Shown here piece after piece: positions 25,325 to 36,502 of a stretch of DNA of 64,000 bases. A model generated the notes under the pieces. It did no database searches, had not been told where the DNA came from, and saw only the letters and a program-made list of their open reading frames with translations. The position numbers and the translations under genes were made by a program. Where the stretch lies: positions 43,125,023 through 43,189,022 of the forward strand of contig OX359273.1 of assembly GCA_947179155.2 (NCBI GenBank), given 5' to 3'. The DNA is from Hedera helix (taxonomy: Eukaryota; Streptophyta; Magnoliopsida; Apiales; Araliaceae). Every line of letters starts with the position of its first letter. Position 1 is the first letter of the stretch.

Positions 25325-27600
25325 TCAGTTGTTGCTGTTGTTGTTTGGATGACCGGCACTGCCACCCATGATGGAGGAGATCGCGGCGGCTAGGGCGGCG
25401 GTGAAGTTGGGATCCGCCGTGATGGCGGCTGTGGCAGCACTGAGCGTGTCAGCAAATGTGGTCTGGGGCTGTGCTTGGTGCATTTGTGGTGGCTGTGGTA
25501 ATTGGTTTGATCCCATGTCTTGTGATGAGACATGTAGGCCGGAGAATTTCGATTGGTTGTAGAGTGGTTGGCCGAATACTTGAGGCATCGGCGGAGTTGG
25601 TGGCAAGGCAAAGGTTTGTGGCGGAGGAGCTTGAAATGGGACTTGGAATTGGGACGAGGGTCTTTGGTATTGTAATGGGTTTGGGGAGTGAGTTAGGTCT
25701 AGTGTAATTGTTGGAAATGGAGCCGAGGCTGAGATTGTGGCCATGTTGCTAGATGACATTGGGAGAATTGCTCTAGCTAGCAAATTAGGGTTCATTATTC
25801 CGTCGGCACTTGACATAGAGCCAGAAAGGAGCATATTAGCCGCTGCTGAGGTGGTTGACGCCATCGCCATGGCTGCTGGAGGAAGTGGATGGTTGTGTGT
25901 CCCTTCATATGTCGTTATTAGTATTGTTCTATCCTCAGCACACCTTTGTACCTGTTAATAGTCATAAATTCCTATTAGTCTTTCGTATTCGATGAAATTA
26001 AATTTTAAATAGACAGATGTTTACGTACGAGCGCAGTAAAGTAATAAAAATGGAACATACTTGTTTGCGTACGGGACATCCGACGGCCATGGTGCAACGA
26101 TAATAAGCTCGAGGACATGGATTTCCTTTGGCCATTTTTTGTCCATATTTACGCCATTGGCAGCCATCAGTAATCATCGGAGCTTCTGATCGTGCGCGAA
26201 CGGAGACGCGAGCTTTCCTCATTGTAGCTTCTGTTGCCTGATCAACAGCCTTAGTAGCAACCAATTTAGGAGCCTTGTTTGGATTCCAACTTTCTGATTC
26301 TGGACTCTCTTCTCTACCGACTATTTTACCATCGCGAGCAATAGAATTATTTCTATTGGACAATTCAACATTGTTTATTGGTGATCCAGAATGTGTTCTT
26401 TCTTCAGATAAAGAAAGTGATTGCTGATGATCATTAGGATCATTTGTGCCACTAGGTCCTAGATCAATAAACTGTCTCGGCACTATATTTTGTCCTTCAA
26501 TTTCATCTTTCTTTTCTCCTAATTTTCCTTCCACAATCTGTCGTCAACGTCCGTATATTATTAATTAGTACCACAAAGTTTGGATCAAATTATGACAACT
26601 ACTAATTGATCAAGGAATAGTGAAAATATTAATAATTACCTGATCATGTTCTTGTAAATTTTGTTGTTGGCGTTGCATTAATGTGACAAGCTGCATTTGA
26701 AGTGCACTGTAATTGTTGCTAACTTGACTAAGCATCCCTTTCAACCTTTGATTTTCAGTATTCATTCTTTCAAGCTCAACTTGTAGTTGTACTAGCTGAA
26801 AAATTAGAAATAAAATTTTACAAATTTACTACTACATAACAGTTAATACTAGTAAAATTAATTACATAAATGGGCTCTAGTTTAACATTAAAATTTAGCA
26901 AATTTAATTTGTTTTACACAGTAGTATTGGAAGTTTATCATTTACCAAACTACTAATAGTATAATTTCTCATAAGAATTTAAGAAATATATATAATTACG
27001 TACCTCATCTTTAGCTCGTTTATCTGCCACATTCGATGAAACCCCATCATCCACCGTGGATTGGTCACTTCCAGCGTTAGCAGTAAGTAGATGCAGACCT
27101 GTCTATATTTAAAGAAACATTAAAACAATTCATAAATACTAGTACTAAATACATACATTCGTACATCTTTCTATATATATATATATATATATATATGCGT
27201 GTATATTCAGATACTAATATAAATAAAATTCAGCCAGAAATAATTATATAAGACTTACATTTACATTTACATCCATTTGATTGGCTTCACCATGTGACTT
27301 TTCCTTTTCCTGTTTGACAATAATACTACTGCTATTGATCACGGAATAATGATTAGCATGATCATCTTTAGGCTTACTGGAAAAGAAGTCTAATTCTCCG
27401 GTAACGCTCCGATTCTCACCGGCCGGCGAGGAAGCAGTAGCTGTTCTAAATTCTTCGGTGGCCGGAAACATTCTGTAATTAATACTAGGTCGTCTGGGAG
27501 TTAAACTGAAGCCAACTGAAGCCGACGGCGGCTTGTTCAAGAAAAAACGGGCCGAATGATCAGAATTACTATCCAAGGTTAGACCCCATCCCCTTTCCAT
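25325..27600 (-). CDS. WRKY transcription factor, group IIb (WRKY6/31/42-like)
   Basis: Nuclear DNA-binding protein of 566 aa that recognises W-boxes. Five exons join in frame: 27259-27600, 27004-27102, 26640-26795, 26061-26537 and 25325-25951. The N-terminus MERGWGLTLDS is typical of the WRKY6 clade. Exon 2 gives the clade motif TGLHLLTANAGSDQSTVDDG. Exon 3 forms a leucine-zipper-like coiled coil (LVQLQVELERMNTENQRLKG, about residues 148-175). The WRKY domain has WRKYGQK at 327-333 and a C-X5-C-X23-H-X-H zinc site (Cys347, Cys353, His377, His379). The intron inside the zinc finger, after VRKQ, is the splice position typical of groups IIa/IIb. The C-terminal 180 residues are Ala/Ser/Pro rich. 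The gene looks intact. Family members act in senescence, phosphate and defence responses; the role here is inferred. Confidence 0.95.
27174..27196. repeat. (AT)n microsatellite in WRKY intron 1
   Basis: Short TA run of about 22 bp between exons 1 and 2 of the WRKY gene. Confidence 0.9.
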
Positions 27601-27723
27601 AAATCAATGGATCAAAATTGTAGACAATATTGACAAAGATTGTAGAGAGAGAAAGTTTAAGGTAGAGTGAGAGAGGTTGTGTGAAGAGTCTGAAGAGTCT
27701 TCTAGAGGTGAAATGGGGGAGGC

Positions 27724-27733
27724 TATATAAAGA
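27724..27733 (-). promoter_or_regulatory. TATA box of the WRKY gene
   Basis: On the minus strand CTTTATATAGCC lies about 125 bp upstream of the ATG at 27600, in an otherwise GA-rich leader. The position fits a core promoter. Confidence 0.55.
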
Positions 27734-27869
27734 GGATTTTTAAGACCGAAACAAATGTGTGGGTTGAAAAAAGGGGTTGGGGTTTTGATAAAGTTACGTA
27801 AGGTGGTGCGTCAGTGTGGGAGCCGGGTTGGAGATTCGAGAGAGAAAGAGGGGGTTTTCGTCTACAATT

Positions 27870-28102
27870 AGTCAAGGTTGAGATTGACTGGGTTCTTAAT
27901 GGGAGAAATCCACAGCCTCCCGAGCGGTGCGGCGGGTTCCACGTGAAGAAAAATGAGAGGAGAGAGAAAGTCAACGAACTTGACGTGAGCGCCTTCGTGA
28001 TATGAGAGATGATGTGGCAACTGTGGTAGGACCCACGTAAGGAGGAGAAGGAGAGAAAGACCCTGTAGTGATTTTTGTTCCAGATCTGCTGGGTTGTTGA
28101 CT
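27870..28102 (-). promoter_or_regulatory. W-box cluster in the WRKY promoter
   Basis: Five TTGAC cores occur in 233 bp upstream of the TATA box: AGTCAA at 27870-27875, TTGACT at 27884-27889, AGTCAA at 27969-27974, TTGACG at 27980-27985 and TTGACT at 28097-28102. WRKY proteins bind TTGAC(C/T), so self- or cross-regulation is likely, as known for group IIb genes. This stretch also has better GC content than its surroundings. Confidence 0.6.
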
Positions 28103-30021
28103 GTTTCTGAAACTGGTGGGACCGAGTCCTTTGCTTAAACTTAATCATCCATCTTAGTACCCAAACATTAATAATTAATATTAATACAGGATGATACTCG
28201 CATTATGTGCGTAGATAATATAATTTTTTTATAAAATTTAAAAAATTAAATAAATATATATAAAAAGAATTATTACAAAAAGGACAAAATAAGAATTACT
28301 TTAAAAATTTTAAAATATTTTAAAAAATACTAAAAAAATTTAAAATTTTGTTAACATTACAACCAGATCTCTGACTTTATATATTAGATATGTTATAATA
28401 CCTCCCAATTCATTATTAATAAGTAATAGTGTACTAAATTTGTTATTAAAAATGGTCATATGTAACTAGTTATAATATGTCAATGCTGGAAACCTTTAAT
28501 TAGAAGGGAAAAAACTACATTTTCAATATTAATTAGTATAGCATAGACATAATTTTATGTTTTTCATGTCATTTCTAAGGTTAGAGTGGGACACTTTTAT
28601 AATTAATTTTAATGTTTTTTTCTGAAAAATATTAAAATAAAACTTAAAATTCTTTTTTCGGAGATAATTCAAGAATGAAACGCATATTAAAAGTTTTATT
28701 AGTTAAGGGTACAATTATTTATAAAGAAAAAATATCACAATTCTGAGATACTTTATAGAAATTTAAGAAGATCGGATTAAAAAGGGACTATTGTAATGTA
28801 GGATTATGGTAAAATGATTTTATAAAGTAGAATTTAATTGTTTGTTTTCTCAAGAAAAATTAATAGCCAATAGCATTTTGACAAACAATCATATATATAA
28901 ATCTTTAGCAGTCAAATGTCATGGGCTAAACAGTACACACTAGGGCAGCCGTTCCTACCGTGAAGAAATATACGATTATACTCTTTAACTTGCTTTAATC
29001 CCAATTATATTAGGTTTAAACAAAGGAAATTTAGCATTAATGCGAGTACCTACCTCTTTTGAACGTAATAAATAATTTATGCGAATATTGGCATACCATG
29101 TGGGACTAGACTCGGTCGGTGGATGTGGGCGTGGGCGGACGCCGGACACTAATGGTTTTGGGTGTAAATGGGTGAGAGTTATATGGGTTGAAAATTAAAT
29201 GGGTTTTATATGGTTGATTGTAATTGACTATAAGTGGATATGAATTTACTCTTATAATCATCCCAATAAACATAAAATTGATAAAATAAATCACAACCAG
29301 ATTCTTATAGCATGTGTAGATTCAACTAAAGAAATTACAATATAAAGTTCATATATAAATAGAATTTAATGGGCAGTCCAATCTCGAATAAATGGGTGAA
29401 CATGGGTTAAACCATTTATTATATTTTTTTAACAATTAATGGTTCACACCTATTTGATGTGGATGAATATGTGCAACCCATTGGGTTTAAACCCAGGTCC
29501 ATGTGGGGCAAAAATATAACATGTTTTTGTTTAACCAACCGTAGTCTTTTTTGAAAGAAAGTTCTAAGTAAGAGTTGCCAATTAGTACACCTCCTCCTTG
29601 TCAATTTAATTTGTTGGACTTTTACCATATTAAATAGATATTAAAATTACTGCAAATAATTAATTATAACAATTTAAATAAAAATCAATATTACGACAAA
29701 GCTTTGTAACATACACGAGAGAGGGAAATGAGACGAATAATTTAGGATGAAGATAGAAATATCTCTTAGAGTTGAAAGAGGTAAGTTCAATGGATCAGCT
29801 TATATTGACCCTTGGATTCTAAAACATTTCATTTCAAGCCAAGACAACTAAGGGGTTAGACTTGGAATTTATCAAACGTTTATAACATTCTCCGATCACC
29901 GTCCATTTAATAGAATTTTATTTTCTTTTAAAAAAAGAGAAACTAATGAAAGGAAGAAAAAATGCCGACAGAGAAAGAATTTGAAATGTACATATGTAGA
30001 TTTGGTTCATAAAGAATTATA

Positions 30022-30300
30022 CTTCCTCATTTCTATTATATAGGTCATTTAAGATATAATCAAACATATTAAGAAATCTCATTAATATTAATATTAAGTA
30101 ATTAATGTTGATTTAAAATTTTATTACTATCCATGTACTAATTAATTATTCATCCTCATTTCTCTCTTAATTACTCAATCTGTAATGATAAAATAAGAAA
30201 TGATTATATTTTTTCTTAAAAATATATGTAAAATGTTTTATATTTTTTTTACAAATAAAAAATTAAACGACCTATATATATATAAGAAAAAATGTGAGAG
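30022..30300. mobile_element. Stowaway-like MITE candidate
   Basis: The left end reads CTTCCTCATTTCTATTATAT then AGGTCATTTAA. The right end, on the other strand, carries TATATAGGTCGTTTAA in the same relative place. TA dinucleotides flank both sides. About 279 bp with no ORF. Confidence 0.4.
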
Positions 30301-30360
30301 TATAACATAAAAGTCATCTTTTTTTGGCAATCTAAAACAATAATATTGTTTGAAACGCGC

Positions 30361-30508
30361 ATGGATCTATTACACAAAAGCGCTTTATTCGTCACTTTTT
30401 GTCTGCTTCAATTGGGAGTATTTGTGCTATCCATCCCATCCGTACAAAGTCACAACATCCATGTTGTTCAGATATCTAAGGATTATCAAAGTCACAAGAA
30501 TATGATAA

Positions 30509-30557
<49 letters not shown>

Positions 30558-30558
30558 G
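30361..30558 (+). CDS. Possible small secreted-peptide ORF or first exon
   Basis: ATG 30361 opens MDLLHKSALFVTFCLLQLGV and continues FVLSIPSVQS, a convincing signal peptide. About 20 more residues (HNIHVVQISKDYQSHKN and a few others) follow before the frame runs into an (AT)n repeat that reads as Ile-Tyr. There is no known domain. It could be a young or decayed peptide gene, the first exon of an unrecognised gene, or chance. A good splice donor was not seen before the repeat. Confidence 0.2.
30510..30554. repeat. (AT)n microsatellite
   Basis: AT run of about 45 bp. Confidence 0.95.
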
Positions 30559-31214
30559 ACAGAAGTGGTATATAAAACTTTACAGAATACAACTCTGTAA
30601 AGCTTTGAGATAAAGTAAACAAGTGATACCTTCTATTGTCATATTCCTAATTATGTATACATCAACATCAATACTAATATATAATAATGTAAGAGGTGAT
30701 CCTAAATTAAATTATTTTGAGTCAATTTCGTCATAATAACATAATAAGTGATCCCAAATTTAATTATTACGTGTCAATTTTGTTGGTCACGAATAAATTA
30801 ACCAAATTTGGCACAAGTGAATTAACAGAGTTTGACTTAACCCAATTTAAATAAGGTCGAATGATCGTTCATCTTTTTCTCCTAATAAATTAGATATTTA
30901 TGTTTCAATAAAATTATACTTATAATATATAATAATATGCATGTATATCACGTATGTATAATATTATAATATTTATACATTACACGCGCATATATATATA
31001 TAGAGTATTTGCAATATTTTTTTTAAAAATATTTTAATAAAATAGGAGACGAGTGGATGAATGACAATCTAATAGTTTATATTGAGAAAGATATTTTTTC
31101 AACAATTGAAAACGAACAAATTTTGAGACATTTTCAAACTATGCAGACTCGTAGGATACAGTTGCTTCCTTTTAGTCGTACAACCGAAAAAGGAACTCCA
31201 AGCATCAATAAATA

Positions 31215-31275
31215 ATTTTTTTTTATTGATGTATTTTGACCCCCCTCTAAAAATGTTCTGATTCCGCCACTGAAG
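31215..31275 (-). repeat. Dispersed repeat terminus
   Basis: On the minus strand it begins CAGTGGCGGAATCAG and continues with a run of Gs and GTCAAAATACATC. This motif is a recurrent end of non-coding plant repeats. The other end was not found, so only a fragment is called. Confidence 0.3.
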
Positions 31276-32601
31276 AGAATTGTATAGCACACCGACTAAT
31301 ACAAGGTTTTTAGTACTTTTATTTATTTTTTGAGTAAACTATATATCTTTTATTCAAAATTTCACTTAAAATCACCTAATTTTAAATTTATAAATTATTG
31401 ATTATGAGCAAAACTGTAACACGTAGATCAATCCAATATACTATATACACCTAGTTGTGATGTTTTGGATGAGTTTGTATGAACTAAGATTATTCTAAAA
31501 TATATTATTGAGATAATGAATTTGGTCTTGGAACGATTTAATTTAATTCAGACTTAAAATTTGACTTCAATTTTTACATTTGATTCAAATCTGATTTTCG
31601 AATTGTCAAAAATGACTGGTATAATTATCTCACAATGGACAAAATAATGGATTATGGGATACAAATGCCATTGATAGTTTGACAGGGAAGTTAAATGTTT
31701 AAATGGGAAAGTGCTAACACCAAAATATGTTGAATATATAATTTATTATGTTTATGCGACCTCAAACATGCGATTATTTATAATTTTTAGGCTTCTGGCT
31801 AAAATGTGGTTAATTGAAATTTAGTTAAATTATAGGTGTTAATTTGCATTGTATTTTTTACAAATTTGGTTCCCCTAGTAATTTGACTTGTCTACTTGGA
31901 GATGTCAAGGGCTAACCATTCGACAAATCGAATTAATCAACTATAACCTTGCTAAAATTCAACCCTATTCAGAAACGTTCAAGTTGAATTTACATGTTTT
32001 GAATTGGTTCGACTTTGACGGCTCACTTGCTATTACATCCTTTGCCAAGACAAATTAAATATGAAGGCTTTATATGATCATATAATATTACTAGAAACTT
32101 ATCAAAAGGTTCTTCTGGTCAAAGGTCAAATATTTAGCCTTTTGTTTGGTTGGGGGAATATCTCCGCCCACGGCTTCAAAAGTCTAATCTCTTAATTGTG
32201 TTGATATGGTTCTTCTTTGATCTTGTTCTAATGAGGAAATACTTGCGCAAAATAATTTCATTTATAAATTACATAGATGTTAAATATGTATTTTTGTTTC
32301 ATGTGTACTTATAAAATTAATTAATTATTTAGTGGTAATATATATGATAATAAAATTATAAGTAGAATAAAAAAATATAAATAAATTATATTCTTTTTAA
32401 TTTTTTGAAACATGGGAGGGAGTATAAAGTTATGTGGTCCAAGTAAATAGCTAGTTGTGAGTCATATTTTCTCTGGTGGAGCCATTTAGTAGCTTTTATG
32501 TCAAAGATCAATGACACTCCCCTGCATTTTGTCTTCCAAACATGGCCCATTGCCCCCATTTGGTCTCCTTTTGCAACTAGTAACCACGTTTGTTCCAAAA
32601 T

Positions 32602-32603
<2 letters not shown>

Positions 32604-32650
<47 letters not shown>
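32604..32650. repeat. (AT)n microsatellite
   Basis: AT run of about 46 bp. Confidence 0.95.
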
Positions 32651-32653
<3 letters not shown>

Positions 32654-33118
32654 TTGAGTGCTATTATATACTCTTTTTATTTTAAATTATTTGATTATTG
32701 TTAATTTTTAAAAATTAATTTTATATATTTTTAAATTTAAAATTAAGATAATTTATAAAAAATATAATAAAATAATAAAATTTATAACGAGTATCGTTGT
32801 ATTGATTAAAGCTCAGCTGAACTAAGTCGGTTGAATTGATTGGGAGCCATATCCCTAACGCAGTCCTACCATTGGAAGTTAATTAGGTATTCACGTCTAG
32901 TGTGTATGTAGTAACGTGGTAGAAATAACGAGAGTGAATGATGTCAATAAGCAGCGGCACCAATCAATACAATTGAAGTTTGAAGACGGAGAGTTGACTA
33001 AAGATTTTGTTGACCATACAAAAAATACCCACGTGGCTTACCCATCACCTTCGAAATTAGGTATACGGTTAGGTTAGATTGGACCTGCATGCAAGAAAAC
33101 CAAAGAAAAATAGTATTC

Positions 33119-33350
33119 ACACTTCGTCTCAAAATCAATATATATTTTAAAACCAAGATTTTTAAAAATAATTAGGTGTAATAAGCGTACACTTGATAAT
33201 TACTAAACTTTAATAATGATGTTGTGATAATTAATAGATAAAATAAATAATTAAAAATATTATACCAATTTATAGTCTTAAGCTAAAAATATATGTATCT
33301 TTAATTTTAGAAAATAAATATATAATCCTAATTTTGAAATGAATGGAGTA
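33119..33350. mobile_element. Weak Stowaway-like inverted repeat
   Basis: The left end CACTTCGTCTCAAAATCAAT and the right end, on the other strand CTCCATTCATTTCAAAATTA, are partly alike, and ATATATTT follows both. Ends are degenerate, so borders are approximate. Confidence 0.3.
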
Positions 33351-33680
33351 GAAAAGTAGCAGGAGGCCTTACAGTTGAATGCATGGCAATGCCTTAAAGT
33401 TTCTCCTACTAATGTTATGTTTTTAGTTTCTGGATGTTGAATATCACGTGGAATGAAGATTAAAGAAAAGTACAGGAAAATGAAATTTGGTAGAAGCATT
33501 TCGGAGCGGGTGTTTTATATATCCGACCTGTTCACATCGATCCATATGGTAGTGATGAAGTAGTTGTTAGACTACAATCGCACGTTTTATAAACAAAGAT
33601 AAGGGAAGGAAAAAAGTTATATGGAGCTTTATTATTGGTTAATTATGATTAATACATTTTGACATTATATTTAAAAGAAT

Positions 33681-34120
33681 AATACTATATGCACCAATTG
33701 TACACAAAAAATTATACATTAGGGCTATGTTTGTTTGCAAAATACATACTTGAGATTGGAGTATTTTTATTCATTTAAAACTATTTCGAACTTTTTTATC
33801 CCATGATAAGAGATTATTAGTCCCTTCATGTTGGACTATTAGTTCCATAAAATCATTTAATAGTTTAAAATAAGGGAGACTATTAATCCTAAATTCATCA
33901 TGAGATTATATAATCCCTCATAAATAACCTTAAGAATGATAAAAAATAGTCCAAGGACTATTTAAAGGACTATTAATCATTTATCATGGAATAAATATAA
34001 TCCGAAATAGTGTTAAATTAATACAAATAGTCCAATCTCAAATATAATTTTTACAAACAAATATAGCCTAAGAATATGACTCATGTATTGCTTCTCAATA
34101 AAAATATGTAAAATATTTTA
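33681..34120. mobile_element. MITE family X copy 2, interrupted by a Tourist-like MITE
   Basis: Sequence on both sides of 33722-34068 matches the uninterrupted copy at 18803-18978. The left piece has ACACAAAAAATTATACAT. The right piece has AAGAATATGACTCATGTATT against AAGAGTATGACCCAAGTATT in copy 1. The older element therefore received the younger MITE. The right border is not well defined. Confidence 0.45.
33722..34068. mobile_element. Tourist-like MITE, copy 2
   Basis: A 347-bp relative of the element at 11013-11358, one base longer. It starts GGGCTATGTTTGTTTG and ends ACAAACAAATATAGCC. It is flanked by TTA on the left and TAA on the right, a TWA duplication with one possible change. It lies inside a copy of MITE family X. 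Confidence 0.7.
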
Positions 34121-36452
34121 AATAATTATTGGTCTCGCTTTTTATTTTTTCGTCTTTTTTATATTGCGTGTAGACAACCTATTGTAAACGGTTAGTGTCG
34201 CAAACATTACGATATTAGAATTTTAAGATTCCAACTGCCTATTAACCTAAACGCTATAATCACGAGGTTTTCTTGTCCTCCTCTACTCCATCCCTTTCAA
34301 ATTAAAGAAAAAAAGTCCCAATTTACAAATTTACTAATATTCACTCGTTTGATAAAAAGGTTTTATTTATGAAATTTTAAAGATGTATTTTCATTTTCTA
34401 ATTATTCTTAAAATTATTGAGTGTTCAGTTTAGTGAAATAACATGATAATGGGATCATGATATAAATTTAAATGCTAAAACTTCTATCATTTTATATTAA
34501 TATTAAAAAAGAATTAAATTAACGAAAAAGGATAAATGCGATTCATTTTGTGAAACTAATTAAGGAAGTACTAAGAATATATTTTTGTACCCTGGTTAGC
34601 TGTAGTATAACAAATTGTTAATTCATATTAATGAGTATTATGATGACAAACTTGAGAATATTATGTCATTTTATTTTATTACTAACAGAAAAAGAATTCA
34701 TTGTATGGAATATAGAATAATTTTTTTTACGATAATTGAGACTTTTTTTAATTTGTGTGTAGAGTAGAGGCATTATTGTTTTTCATTCGTCTTTTCCTCT
34801 CATTTTTCAAGTTTCAAACGAAGAAGAACCTTACCCACCCTGATGTATTTCCTCCTACATTTTCCCACGACCCATGCACTAGATCTGATTGTCATGGATC
34901 GTCTGGCTGATTATGCATGGTTTATTCCTTAAGACAAGGTAACTTTTGGGTTAAATTTTCATTATTAATTTAATTAGTCAAACAAACTTTATTGTTTTCT
35001 TTGATTCTACTAACTTTTAACCTTCCCAGCTGCCTGTGGGCTATTCAAACAAGTTTCTCCCAATTTCAAACTCTTTTAAGACCGACAATTAATTCTATCA
35101 TATTCAACCCACACTTTTTGAAAAGAATGTGGGAAAAGAGAAAGAAGAGACGCCATAATACCATTCATCTTCAACCAAATACCAAAACTGCATATCGTTT
35201 TTCTCCTCTTCCAGCTGTGAATTTTCTACTTTTTCTACACTACAAATAAATAAAGAGTACAAGGTCACGAAAATGCATATATATGATAACATAAGTGGTG
35301 GAGCCAATGAGCCTGCCTGGCGGCCCATTAAAGTAGAAGTAATACTACGGTGATAAAAAATAATTAAAAAAAATTATATACAAAATAATATGTCAAATTA
35401 AATTATAATTATTAGATATTCCATCACACGTAAGTGAGTTTAATGATTATATATAATCAATAACCATCATTTATATCATTTCATATCTTCTTTTTGTATT
35501 TAATCTTTTGTCTCCAAAATATTATTGTTAAACTGGTTAGCAAAAGTATTTTTATTTTGGAAAAAAATAATTTGCAATAGTTGATTTGATCATGTATTTT
35601 GGAATGAAATTAAAAATAATTTTGCATCATATATATTTTGGAATGGGGAAAAAAAGTGAGAAATTATTTTCACTAGTAAAATATATATTTTTATAAGTTT
35701 TTTACACGTGTGGGAGCCACTTACTATGAGGACCCTTTTGTATAAATGTGTGTGAAATATCAAGGCAGATGTAGTTGGCCAAATTAAAATGAAGATGTCG
35801 ATACCTAACCATGCTGTAGTAAAATAAAGGCAGCTTAATTAGGCATGTGCCTGCATTGCATGCATGAAGCCAATCTTTTCTTGATTATTTGATGGGACTT
35901 CATATTCAATAAAGTAAATATGAAAGAGAAATTTGGTTGTGGAAATTAGAATAGTTGTAGAAGCTTTGCTAGAGCTGGCTAGTAGTCCTGGCTCTAGCAA
36001 GGAGCTAGAATATATTAAGTATAATAATTAATAAATTGGACAATCAAAAAGTTTTGAATTATGGGCTAGTCGTCTAAAAGTCTTCAATGAGTCTCTCATG
36101 GTGCGTGCATGCATGCATGTCCCAAATCAAATACCTCGTCATTAAATTAATATAGCTTTAATTTCCTCGGATACTATAATATAATCATGTTTAACAGGTG
36201 TTGGTGTTTTATACGTAAGTGTTTCGTGTTGGGTCTTAATTACTTGTCCCTGAAAACTTTTTCCCATTGCACAGCTGCCATATATATAAATTTGGAAAAT
36301 AAATTAGTTAAATTAATAGGTTAAAAATTATAGGCGGCAAGAGTGATTTATTTATTTTTTCCTCACACAAGTATCACTAAAATAAAGTGGGCCACGCAAA
36401 TTTGTTGAAAACTTGAAATAAAAGCATGAATATAAACTCCCTTTGAAAAATG

Positions 36453-36471
36453 GTATATTGTTGAACATTTT
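36453..36471. repeat. Target site duplication of the LINE, left copy
   Basis: GTATATTGTTGAACATTTT here is repeated exactly at 55495-55513. Its T-rich end merges with the poly(T) at 36468-36481, so the border is uncertain by a few bases. Confidence 0.85.
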
Positions 36472-36502
36472 TTTTTTTTTTAAAGGAAAAGTAATCATTC
36501 AT

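Larger units (their letters stand above)
28150..36452. other. Gene-poor AT-rich region between the WRKY gene and the transposon nest
   Basis: About 8.3 kb without a convincing gene. It contains the MITE candidates and (AT)n runs listed separately, a possible small secreted-peptide ORF at 30361, and a dispersed-repeat end at 31215-31275. The remainder is AT-rich with no coding signal. Confidence 0.5.

Noticed and set aside
34284..34571. Possible Stowaway MITE
   Set aside because: The left end resembles CTCCATCC but the right end matches too weakly to call.
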